A stretch of DNA of 64,000 bases from Hirundichthys speculiger. Its lineage: Eukaryota; Chordata; Actinopteri; Beloniformes; Exocoetidae. A program made the translations under genes and the position numbers. How positions within the stretch are numbered: position 1 is the first letter of the stretch; each line of letters opens with the position of its first letter. The stretch covers positions 124,001 to 188,000 of the forward strand of contig JAGFBZ010002033.1 of the NCBI GenBank assembly GCA_018398805.1, read 5' to 3'. The notes under the pieces were generated by a model. The model saw only the letters and a program-made list of their open reading frames with translations. It was not told the DNA's origin and made no database searches. This document shows positions 1-10,179 of this stretch, piece after piece.

Positions 1-40
1 CACACAAATGGATGTTAGTGGAGAATTATTCAACACTTAC

Positions 41-3000
41 AGCAGGTATCCATTTTCCACCTAAGTGGCTCCCACATTCAGGACATGTTGGTGGCTTGTG
101 GCGGGTGACATACATAAATGAACAGCCAGGATTTAGACACCTCCCTCGACCCCTCCTGGTGTATGTCTTCTCAGGTGGAAGAAGAGATGAAAATATTCAG
201 GTTCATGCCTTTACAACCCCAACAAGCTAAATGTTTCACAATGAAATTTTTTTTTACCCCCAAAATTAAAGGTTGAGTAAGACAAATAATATGGGTGTTC
301 ACCATTTTATATGAAGGTTTAGCACTTGGCTCAGATTTGGCTCCAAAAGAGATCATCATCACTGGATGCAAAGAGCCATCCGCTGGCTTAGGATCCAGGA
401 AGTTCTGGGGTAAAGCAGAAATGAGAAAAATACTTTTTTGCGATTAAATTAGAGAGCGATTAATATTTTCTAAGTCCTTACGATGCAAGTATATGTAGGT
501 GAATAAAAATCTTTTCAGGATATCCGATCTTACCTGGGTGGGTACAATGGTCATCACCTGTGTAGTTTCTCCTTGTGTCGGCCGCACCACTGGTCCACTG
601 TAACAACTATTGGCAACTGGCGCCTCATTTCCTTTCAGAGTGACACTATTAACTATAAAGTCAGCAGAGCCCTGCGATACAAAAGTGTCCACAAAGGCTG
701 TGTTCTTGAATGAAGAGGAGGCTGGAATTCCATGGAGGGCTAGCGAAGAAGACTCCACTGCTGTCTCCTCTGCTATATCATCAGCAACAATGTGGTCTTC
801 GTTAATTTCCACCTCTTCCACCACCCCGAGAGGTGTGAACTGGGAGTCCTGGTTGTGGGAGACTGAGGGCATGCTTCCTTCAACTGAAATGTCCAAAGAT
901 TCAACAGCTACGTCTGACAGAGAGCCACCTGGCTGATGATTAGAGGAGCTACCTTCGGGCAAAAGAAAGCAACTGGCTCTAGGTAAGATTTTGCGGTAGC
1001 CTGGCAGGTGTTTGCAGGGGCTGAGAGATGACTGTGGAGAAAAAAAAACACGCAATAAAGTAAACTGTTCATTGCTTTTCATACTGCTATTATAATATCC
1101 AACAAGACACCACTGAAATAGGGCGCTGCTGCCATAAAGAAAAAGGCTGCTTTGTCTTTGCTCTGACAACCACGATTAACAAGCCATTACTTTATTGTTA
1201 TGTTAGTCGAAATAATGAATTACAAGGGAAATCCATTCCATCGTCTACACGAGTACTCAGCAAAGCCTCATCATGAAAAGCGTTCCATTCACGTATTATG
1301 AATATGTTTCACCAAATTACATATTCTGTCATCATGAACCTAAAAAGATTGGCTTTGGCTGAATGCTCGTCATCATAATTAATATACAACTGTAGGCACT
1401 ACTGGTACAACAGTCTGTCAGAATATAAATTATTATATCTACACTTATTAAAAGTGAATGACAAGACACGGATTCTGTTTTCACCCCCAGTAGGGGGTGG
1501 ACACCTGTCAAATTGTGTTGAATTTTTTTTTTTTTGTGAGAAAGTCAACATACAGTGGATGAATCTATCTTATACGTACAGTCTATGCCAATCAGCGATG
1601 AGCATGATTGGCTTATGAATGAGATTGTAATATTTGTTTAAAGGCTTGCCCACTGTTCTATTGAGACATCTGTAAACAAGATATATTTAAATATTATTTT
1701 TCTATTGAGAATATACAATGAGCTGCATATTCAAGTGGCCATTGATGTTTGCAGTGTGACTCCTTAAAATACAACCTAATTAGTTCAGTGGCTCAAACTA
1801 ATTCCCAGACATCACATCCATACACATTAAATAGAAACCAACCCATAATATTTTTTCACTACATTACAGAATAGACACTAGAGTTATAAATTGTGAGAGA
1901 ATGTGCACCCTGCTGATGGACTTAGCTTTGTCTGTTAGTGATGGAAAACAGAATCATCTGCATGCCCAACCTCAAATTTCCAAGAAATGTACTAGTTTGT
2001 TTTCCAATAAAGGTTACACAATAAAGGTTTAGTTAAGGACTCTACTGGTTTGTTTTAGAAAGGCAAGGATGTAACTTACTGTATCTACTCCCTCCTTCTC
2101 CAACTTGGCTCTCTCCAGATAGTAGCTTTTCTCAGCTACGGTGAGTCGTTTCCAATTCTCACTGATCCGTCTATTGACCTCAGACTGCGGCATATTCGGG
2201 TTTCCAACTTGCATAAGATGGTGAACGTCAAAGTAGTAAAGCAGGTAGGCAGACCTAGAAAATACAAATTCCACATTTACAATTCACGCATGCAAGAAAA
2301 AGGGAGTTTTTTTTAAGCGTTATCAATGTTTTAGTCATGCCTTAAAGGGGACATATTATGAAAAAATAACTTTCTCTTGCTTGAGAGCTTATATTAGTGT
2401 GTCTGAAGTGACTACCAAAACAAAACCTTTGACAGACCACAACCCTTTAATTTAGTTTTGGGCATCCTGAATCTGCAATGATGTACTGTAATTCAGTGAG
2501 CTGTTATGGTTTACAGGCTATAAGAGGAGAATTTCATCTTCTCCATCTGTATCTCTGTTCAGCTTCACTTCATGCAGCATCTGCTTTTCGTCTGAGGTGG
2601 GTGCCACAAAGCTGAAACACTGACTTCAAAATATTCATACCCCTGCAGAGGAGAGAGGTGGAGTCAAGTCTAGTGCCTGACTTCACCACCTAAAACTAAC
2701 TGTCATGAATGTAAAGACATATTGAAAAAGGAGCTGTGTTTTTTATCTTGTTGGTCATTTAACTAATGTATGTCACAGACAGCACTTTTCCCCGAAAAAA
2801 GCTGGGATAGACTCCAGCAGATCCACGTGACCCCGCACAGGAGTAAGCTGGCACAGACAATGAACGGACAGATGGATGTCACAGACATTTGAGTAAGACA
2901 TTAGGAACTCGAGTCAACTTTTTTAAAAAGGGCATAATATGGCTCCATTAAAAATCCTATAGAATATGCATGTTAGAAAATCTTTACCTGGGCTTTTTGG

Positions 3001-3127
3001 GCTTATCAACACTGTCTTCCTGAGCTTTGTTCTTCCTTTTTTGGGGGGTATTTGCCTCCATTTGGCTGTAGGTGCTCTCAACCTCTTCAGTCACTTTCAC
3101 AACCTCTATTACCTTCGATTGGTCCAT
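41..3127 (-). CDS. hmgxb3: HMGXB3, HMG-box domain protein 3 (5' part)
   Basis: This is the N-terminal part of a nuclear HMG-box protein whose molecular function is poorly known. Five coding exons join in frame: 3127-2988, 2254-2080, 1031-534, 404-303 and 169-41, about 348 codons, and the gene continues past the left edge. The start ATG at 3127 opens a short lysine-rich leader. The exon at 2254-2080 carries the HMG box: it begins SAYLLYYFDV and contains PQSEVNRRISENWKRL and EKSYYLERAKLEKEG. The exon at 1031-534 begins with a GYRKILPR motif, then has acidic low-complexity sequence. The exon at 169-41 holds a cysteine ribbon (CLNPGC, then HKPPTCPEC, then LGGKWIP) that human HMGXB3 has in the same order after YTRRG. 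All acceptors and donors are canonical and phases agree. The missing C-terminal half would lie beyond base 1. Confidence 0.93.
2341..2957. mobile_element. Non-autonomous DNA transposon in HMGXB3 intron
   Basis: The left end (AAAGGGGACATATTATG, about 2345-2361) and the right end (GGGCATAATATGGCTCC, about 2929-2945) are imperfect inverted copies of one another. The first motif is a familiar high-copy fish repeat end. No coding potential lies inside. A LINE-tail-like block (2797-2880) sits within it. Exact borders and target duplication are not clear. Confidence 0.5.
2797..2880 (+). repeat. LINE (L2-type) 3' tail fragment
   Basis: The run AGCTGGGATAGACTCCAGCAG, followed by CGTGACCCCGCACAGGAGTAAG and a GGACAGATGGATG end, is typical of the 3' tails of fish L2-type non-LTR elements. 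It is short and non-coding. Confidence 0.6.
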
Positions 3128-3264
3128 GATTTCCAGAGATCTTAGTTGGACACTGTCACAAATACCTAACTAACATGAGTTTAGGTTAATACTGACATTT
3201 AAGGCTTAAATAAAGATGAAGTTGTTGCAGACTTATTGTGTTGTAGCATCCACCTCTGCCTCCC
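3128..3264 (-). other. hmgxb3: HMGXB3 5' UTR part of first coding exon
   Basis: On the minus strand a pyrimidine-rich tract ending in TTTTTAG at about 3265-3275 gives a good acceptor directly before GGGAGGCAGAGG. The stretch from 3264 to the ATG at 3127 has no long reading frame, so it is read as 5' UTR on the same exon as the start codon. This implies at least one non-coding exon upstream. Confidence 0.5.
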
Positions 3265-3459
3265 CTAAAAAGATAAAAAAAATAATAAAAAACTTAATAC
3301 ATCTTATGGATCACAGCATAATTTCAAAACATGCATATGACATATTTATAAAATAAATGCTGTTTTCATTGTAGGATGTGATTCAGCAGTGCAACTTATC
3401 TGTGCTTTAATGGAATACCAGATTTCTTAAGTGTAGACCTGTAAGTCAGTGGTGAGGTG

Positions 3460-4290
3460 TAGTGTAGGTTGGACAGAGGTGTTGAAGGTGGAGGTGAGAC
3501 CGCATCAAGGATCAGCTCTGAGCCCCTTCTTGTTTTCTCTAATGATTGACAGGCTGACAGATGAGGTTAGAGAGGAATCTCCATGAACTACGATGTTTTC
3601 AGATGATATTGTGATCTGTAGTGAGAGCAGGGACCAGATGGAGGGAAATCTAGAGGTGAAGGTATGACTTGGAAAGGAGAGGAAAGATTAGTTGCAGCAA
3701 CACAGAATACATGTGTAAGTGAGAGGAACCGAAGTGGAATGGTGAGGCTACAGGGAGCAGAAATAAAGAGGATGGAGGGTTTTAAGTACTTTGGGTTCAG
3801 AGCAATGGAGAGTGTCAGGTGTGATAAAAAAAAAAAAAGTATCAGCAAGAATGAAAGGAAAGGTGTACAAGATGGTGGTGAGACCAACAATATTGTATGG
3901 TTTAGAGACCATGGCACTGAAGAAAAGAAAAGATGTTAAAATGTTTAGGTTCTCTTTGGGATGGATAGGATCAGGAAATGAATACATTAGAAGGACAGCT
4001 CATGTTAGATGTTTTGGAGAAACGGTTAGAGGTCAGATTGAGATAGTTTGGACATGTACAGACGAGGGACAGGGAATTTACCAGTAGAACAATGGTGAGG
4101 TTGGAACTACCAGGCAGGAAGCCTAGAGGAAGACCAAAGAGGAGATCTATGGATGTAGTGAAAGATGGATTTGAAGTTAGTTTGTGTGAGAGAAGAGGAT
4201 TGCAGAGGATAGAGTTAAATGGAGGCAGACGATTCGCTGTGGCGACCCCCTGAAGGAAACAGCCGAAAGGAAAATAGTAAAAATAAGGTT
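3460..4290 (+). pseudogene. Non-LTR retrotransposon reverse transcriptase remnant
   Basis: Conceptual translation of the plus strand, with frame changes, gives the palm of a LINE reverse transcriptase: QGSALSPFLFSLMIDRLTDE, then the catalytic box as MFSDDIVICSES, then a C-terminal part with SARMKGKVYKMVVRPTILYG, RNEYIRRTAHVRCFG and PGRKPRGRPKRRSMDVVK. A TGA stop follows VREESP and there are several frameshifts, so it is dead. It is 5' truncated. It lies between HMGXB3 exon 1 and its probable promoter. Subfamily (RTE or L2-like) is not certain. Confidence 0.85.
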
Positions 4291-4584
4291 TTCTAAATGT
4301 GCTGTGGCTCATCGGGTAACTAATGAGACGAACACACATACAGCATTTATGCTATGACTCATGAATGCTGCTAAAAGTGGTACGGTTGGCTGAATAAAGC
4401 GCTGCAGAGAAATGTCATCGCCCACTCATCATGTGTATCGTTCACATGGAAATTAAACCAAAGCAGAAGCATGTGAAAACACTTGTCCTTCCCCTGCTGT
4501 AAAGGCAGGTTTAATGGCGTGTGTGAATACTGCCAGCACGGTCGCTCAGTTATCCAATGAAATGCCTCCTTATTGAAGCTTTAC

Positions 4585-4870
4585 CTGCGATGCCCGGAGG
4601 GTCTAGAAACTGCTGTGAACAGCCATTACAAGTCGCCGGAGAAGTCAGGCATTGTGTCGGTGGTAAGTAATGCTGAAATGTGTTTCAGCGTATAAAGGAC
4701 CAAAGATTTACAACATCTAAATGTCTGGAAAAAACTGTATAGTAGCTTCGTTTCTTTCCGTCTGCTGAGAAAAAAAACATGGCGGTTTGTTGCCATGGTC
4801 CTTAACCAATCAGGTGGCGTATTAGACATGTACGGCCCTATCACGAGTGACGTTTTTGACACGTGAAAAT
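4585..4870 (-). promoter_or_regulatory. Probable HMGXB3 promoter and non-coding first exon
   Basis: The minus strand has a clean splice donor (CATCGCAG then GTAAAGC) at 4585/4584. Upstream, at about 4805-4812, is a CCAAT box (plus strand AACCAATCAG), and at 4845-4856 a TGACGT half site of the CRE/ATF type. The region has several CpG dinucleotides compared with its AT-rich surroundings. Together these fit a first exon and promoter for HMGXB3. The plus strand also shows a donor-like GTAAGTAA at about 4663, so transcription in both directions is possible. No transcript evidence is available. Confidence 0.35.
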
Positions 4871-6140
4871 AGCGGTAGTGTCCTATAAACCTTCAGCCCG
4901 TGGGCTGTGGCCATAATTTTATAATCATTTAAATTAGCTGTGGCCATGGGTAGGCGCAGTTGGACTGCGTTGGGCCGACCAAGTGGTGTAACATGACAAG
5001 AAACACCAGTCATTGTAGCGTATACAACCAAGACTTAAAAAAAAAACAAAAAAAAAACAAAAAAAAAAAAACAAAAAAACAAATTCATTTGTCCAGCTTT
5101 TTTTTTGACTCTGTTAAATAGAATCCTGAATAATTTGAATGTTTAGTAAAAATACCGAAGTAGGGAAATGAATAATGCAAAAGTTAAACAAAATATAAAG
5201 CACTTCAACAAAACACATTTAACACATTCTGGTCCTCTGACCCCATACGCATTGAAATATAACACAGCTATAACCGTCCATAATGACTCTGAAGAGACTA
5301 AAGTTATGACAACTAATGCAACAATTAATTTTCATTCGGGGATTGATAAAGTATTGATGAATTTTTTAAATAGATTTTTACATTTAGTTCTCAAGAAGTC
5401 ATTGATTATGTGTAGGTTTTAAGACAGGCATTTATCATCAATAAAGGCTGTGGATTAAAACAAAATCGAGATCTACCTCTGTCCCCCACTGGAATGTCAA
5501 ATGAATGCTGTGGACAAAATCATCTTCAGTGAAAATTAAAGTGTAAAGTTTCTTTACTCAATAAAAACAACAGCAAACGTTACTATGAGATGATGATAAT
5601 GCCAAGTGGCACATTATCATTTGATAATGCATATAAGTTTTAAAACAATAACAATAACTATAGAGGAAAATTATGGCTCAGAGTTAACTATTTTTGGAAA
5701 TATAGTGTTCTGCTGTCTGCTATCAAGCTAACACATTTTCAAAGCAAATTGGGCTAAATAGCTTTGTCAAGGTTAATAAACAGGTTAAAAAAATACATCC
5801 CAATTATCAAAGCTCTGAATAGAAATACAGCGTTGAAACGTTTTGAACGTCATCAAAATGGTGACTGATAGCGGTGCAGAGTTTAAACAGGACAGCTTTC
5901 AGGCAATTACAATGAATTGCATGAAACGAAAACTACATCTAGATTAATTTTGCGTCATCATCGTGTAAACAATTTAGGATTTGATCTAGATCAAAGCCAG
6001 TCCTGTCTTGCCAGTCCAGTTTAAAAACTGGGGAAAAGTACGAAAAAAAAAACCCCCACCTGTTTCTCTCCAATGACACTTTCTATTTTCAATTTTTGAT
6101 TAAAGTTGATTTCAAAGGCTTTTGATGCAGTCAGCCCCAA
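4871..6140. other. HMGXB3-SLC35A4 intergenic region
   Basis: AT-rich DNA without a supportable gene. It includes an A-rich tract with regularly spaced C (5037-5082). The two flanking genes are transcribed away from one another, so the region contains or borders both promoters. Confidence 0.5.
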
Positions 6141-6206
6141 CTAATCAAACTGACGAAGCAGATCAGTATTACGAATCGAATGCTGATGCGAGAACACACA
6201 GCAAAT

Positions 6207-8115
6207 ATGGCGGATGACAAGGTGAGTGAGTGACAGTGATCTGTGGCTGTTAATGTAGGTGTTTTACGTGTTTTAAGAGCTGACAGTAACAGCTAGAAAC
6301 ATACAGCTTACAAATACATACGATATCTGTCACTAGTGGTAAGCTCCAAGTCAAAACGGAGGCAACAGCGTGAATCATGGTTAAAAAATAAAACGGTTCG
6401 TACCCGTGGAAGCTAAGTTACAGTGCTAACAGCTAGACAGAAAAGTCCGGTTCTGAGAGTGATTTAATAACCACTCACGCTGGAATTCCCATTGGTCTTT
6501 GTAACCCCTCTTTAACTCTGTTTTTTTTTATCCCAGGATCCTCTGAAACAGTTAAAAGATCTAACGCAGCTTAAGAATCAGTTGGAGGAGATCCAGAGGC
6601 GAGTGGAGAACGAGGTGTCCGCGGGAATCTCCCAGGTAAGTTTTATTCAGGTACCCTAATCACGTCAGATAAGAACCAGACATTGATAAGTTGTTATCTA
6701 TTGTGTTCCCTTCAAAATATGATGTAGCTGGTGTAGAAAGCTTATCCTATTTGAAGTCTATGCATACAAAATCACGAAATACATTTTCAGATAAGTTTAG
6801 CTGGGCTATTTTTATTAATTGGAATTACATAAATGTTGAATTGGATTATGAATTAGAATTAATCTGATTATGATGCACGAATTGCAATAAAAGAGACTGA
6901 CATGGGATACGATTGAACGTAACTGGATTATATTTAACTTTGTAAACTTAAAATGCATTATGGCTTTGAGGTGACTTTGTTGTGAATTGGCACGGTACAA
7001 TAAAGAGAATTGAAACTGAATGGAGAAACAGCTGTGACTAATTTATACTTCCTAATTACATTAAATTATATAGTTGAAGTGATTTTTATGTCACAATATA
7101 TGTTTTTTTTTTTTTTTCATTGTTTTGACTCCAAATACCCCTTTCTAATAAATTGTGGATAGTGTGATGTAGTGCTGGGCGATATGGAAAAAATCATATA
7201 TCAAGATATGGACTATTTTATATCACGTTAACGATATATATCACGATATACCATAATAAAGTATGTTTTCAGTTATTCTCTGAAAAGTTTGACAAAAATT
7301 TCATTGCTTACTTTTCAACTTTATTTTGAAAGGACATTTAGCTGAACTGTCACAAACATACATTTTAGTGCAGCAAAAACAGGTAGGTACAGAGGTACAG
7401 TAGCTTTCACATTTTTTTTTAAAGTGCACCACAGTTTCTGAGAGGAATAACATTTTTGCACTGAAGTTCAGCTATAAAAAATAAACACAAATTATTTTTC
7501 AAATTTCTGAAATCTGTAACCTTGTAGTGCAAAGTTTGCAAACCAATATAAAGTGTCTAAAGTAAACATCAGGGTTGAAGAGAACTCTGTTTAAGGCATT
7601 AACCTTGAATAAAAGTGCAAACATAAAAGGCTACTTTGTAGAAGTAGATATGATTCTATCAAATTTATCATTGCAGGTTATTTAATTACATATTTGCTGT
7701 AATAATTGATAAAATTAGGTTAGAAACGATAGAAACAATAGAAGAGAAATGGCACGATATACACTTTTCTATCGTCCCCACGATATGTATCGTCATATTG
7801 CCCAGCACTAGTGTGATGGTCTGTTTGCTGAAGTTTCTTGTACGTTTCTTGACAAGCACTGTGCTTTTTTTTTTTGTTTGTTTTTGTTTGTTTTTTTTTT
7901 ATTTGTTGATCTTATAGGGCGACTCTGTTTTGGGATCCCCATTTCTGAAAGGCTTGTTCGCTGGCTATGTGGTGGCCAAGCTGCGCTCCTCAGCCATCCT
8001 GGGACTGCTGTTGGGAACAGTCACAGGCATTTATGCAGCACAGAACTATCAGGTGCCCAACATTGAAAGGACCGTTAAAGAGTGTATGAACAGCCTGAAA
8101 AAAGGACCAAAGTAA
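6207..8115 (+). CDS. slc35a4: SLC35A4 upstream-ORF microprotein (SLC35A4-MP)
   Basis: Three exons, 6207-6221, 6537-6635 and 7918-8115, join in frame to 103 codons, the same length as the human SLC35A4 microprotein. It begins MADDK, continues with a charged helix (LKNQLEEIQRRVENEV), and ends in a hydrophobic segment with SPFLKGLFAGYVVAKLR and GTVTGIYAAQNYQVPN. The human protein shares MADDK, LKNQLE, SPFLKG, AGYVVAKLR and TGIYAAQ. Human SLC35A4-MP is reported to be a mitochondrial inner membrane protein; that location is inferred here from family knowledge. The transporter ORF starts about 600 bases further on in what appears to be the same exon, so one mRNA would carry both. Donors are GTGAGT and GTAAGT; the stop is TAA at 8113. 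Confidence 0.93.
7170..7810. mobile_element. hAT-type MITE with 8-bp target duplication
   Basis: The element begins TAGTGCTGGGCGATATGG and ends with the inverted form CATATTGCCCAGCACTA. It is bounded by a perfect 8-base direct repeat GTGTGATG (7162-7169 and 7811-7818). An 8-bp duplication and this terminal sequence fit a non-autonomous hAT element. There is no transposase. It lies in the second intron of the microprotein gene. Confidence 0.9.
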
Positions 8116-8719
8116 TCGGGAGAGACTGCTGGTCGTTCCGGTAACATAACAAGCACATGGACGGGAGGCTCTCCTGCACATCTGGCACGAAACAGGTCAC
8201 ATTTCAAGATTTGACTGTTGAATGGATATTGACTGCAATCTTTTACCATAATTTCACTGGAGGCTCAAAGAGAGACTTGATTTTTTTTTTTTTTTTTAAC
8301 TTAAATTTTTGTTTTGGGTTCTGTTTAACACTGCTGTTCCTTTTTCACTTGTATCTGTCCAATGTTGACACATCATGCAAGACATTGTGCCTACACATTT
8401 TTAAGGTTTCTTTGGATTTTGTGAGATAGTGGATCTGAAAGCTTTGTTGCCTGGAGCAGCTACTTAAATCAACTAGTTTTTGAATTGGTCATAAAATAGG
8501 CTGTGTTTCCTGTTAATAATTATCCATACTTTTATTGTTCAGTTTAACACAGATGCAGAATTCTATGGATAATAATGTAAGGAAATATGTTTTAATTACT
8601 ATTTAAATAGAAGAGAATTAAAGCTGCTTGTTTTAAAATTGTCCAAAGTGAGGGCTTTGTGCTCTAAAGTAAGTTTTCATACTTATTAGAAATTAAGTGT
8701 TTATTGTGGTATCATTGAG

Positions 8720-9704
8720 ATGATTTTGATTGATGATGTGGGACCGAGTTCCCCAACAAGGATTAAGAGACAGTGGGTGAAGAGGATTAAATGGGCTGTT
8801 CTTTTGGGGCTGATGGTTCCTTATCTATGGCTCTCATGCACCACTCATCACTCTCACCAAGGTAGATGGTCAAGTCCCATTCAGTTCTTCCTCATGTGTT
8901 GTCATGATTGAACTAGCTAAACTTCTTATCTCTCTGCTGAGTCTTGTTCTCACTGGAGGTACATCAGCCCTGTGTGTTCCTCCACGTCTACTCCTTGTGG
9001 CCCCCTATGCGGTCCCTGCTGTGCTCTACGCCCTCAACAACAATCTGGTTGTTCTCATGCAGGCCTACATGGACCCCAGCTCATACCAAATCCTCTCTAA
9101 TCTTAAAATAGCCTCAACTGCGCTGCTGTACTCCCTCTGTCTGGGCAAGAGGCTGCGGCATGCTCAGTGGTTAGCTGTGGGGCTCCTCATGGCTGCAGGC
9201 GTGTGCCACAGTTACAGTAGCTTGGATCTAGAAGACCACGAGGGTGCTAAATCAGCTGAGGAAGGTCCCAGGCTTTATATAACAGCCTGGGGGCTTTTCC
9301 TTGTGCTGTTGTACTGTTGTGTGTCAGGGCTGGCTGCTGTTTACACCGAGAGGGTGCTAAAGAGCCAGAAGCTGCCCCTCAGCCTGCAGAATCTCTACCT
9401 CTATGTGTTTGGTGTGGCCATTAATGTGCTGTCCTTATTCTCCTCTTTGACAAATGGCAAAAGCTTTCTGGAGGGCTACTCGTGGGTGGTTTGGGTCATC
9501 ATTGCAGGGCAAGCAGCTAATGGGCTCCTCATGTCTGTGGTTCTCAAGCATGGAAGTGGGATCACCAGACTGTTTGTCATTTCCTCCTCCATGCTGGTTA
9601 ATGCCCTGTTATCCTGGGTCATCTTAGGTTTGCAGCTCACTCCTTTTTTCCCCCTACCTGTTACTTTGATTGGACTGGCAGCTTATCTTTATTACAGATA
9701 CTAG
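8720..9704 (+). pseudogene. slc35a4: SLC35A4 nucleotide-sugar transporter family ORF, frameshifted as read
   Basis: SLC35A4 is a multi-pass Golgi protein of the nucleotide sugar/drug-metabolite transporter family. The frame from ATG 8720 covers an N-terminal tail and the start of the first membrane helix (IKWAVLLGLMV). Near 8817-8822 the reading must move by one base: after this point the correct frame gives YGSHAPLITLTKVDGQVPF, matching the human YGAHAPL and VDGRVPF motifs. The remaining frame is open to TAG 9704. It contains AVLYALNNNLVV, MDPSSYQILSNLKIAS, LSLQNLYLYVFGV and KHGSGITRLFVISSS, all hallmark motifs. An ATG at 8904 could only give a 266-residue form without the first helix. The single extra base may be an assembly error or a real mutation; the sequence alone cannot decide. 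The coding sequence is otherwise well preserved. Confidence 0.88.
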
Positions 9705-10101
9705 ATCTGTGATCAAAAGAACCGCAAGGTGTATTTAGTCTCAAAAGAACCATTAATACAGCCTGTTTGAATTTCTGCTCTGTAGGCTGTTTTCTGCCTT
9801 CGATCAATCTACCTTCTGAATCTAGAAACTGTAATTCTTTATTCAGAATCCAGTATGTATTTAATTTGCTAACCTCAGTTCTAGAAGTGTTAATCAGATT
9901 TTTTTTTGACAGTTTTATTCATATTCAAATATTTATTTTTTTTGAATTTGTTCCAATGTTAGAGTAAATTTATATGATGCTGCAAGTAGATAATCTATTT
10001 TGAGTTAAAAATGTCCAGAGAGTGCTGCTATTCGGTTCTGCTTTGTACCAAATTCTGTAAAGAATTATGTCCAGCATAGTGTATACATCTTGTTTATAAC
10101 C

Positions 10102-10107
10102 AATAAA
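10102..10107 (+). terminator. SLC35A4 polyadenylation signal
   Basis: AATAAA about 400 bases past the SLC35A4 stop codon, the first strong signal in that 3' UTR. It faces the minus-strand signals of the next gene at 10120-10129. Confidence 0.6.
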
Positions 10108-10119
10108 TTATTGAAACCA

Positions 10120-10129
10120 TTTATTTATT
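10120..10129 (-). terminator. Polyadenylation signals of the kinesin-like gene
   Basis: Two overlapping AATAAA signals read on the minus strand, only 50-60 bases beyond the TAA stop at 10180. The predicted 3' UTR is therefore very short. Cleavage downstream would overlap the facing SLC35A4 3' end. Confidence 0.5.
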
Positions 10130-10179
10130 TAGTTGTTGTCATGATTTACAGTAAGCGTCTAGATTCGTAGAAATTCCAG

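Noticed and set aside
610..936. Open frame on the plus strand inside HMGXB3
   Set aside because: It is the antisense of the conserved coding exon at 534-1031.
8157..8429. 90-codon frame after the microprotein
   Set aside because: Low-complexity Phe-rich sequence in the spacer between the two SLC35A4 ORFs, without conservation that I recognise.
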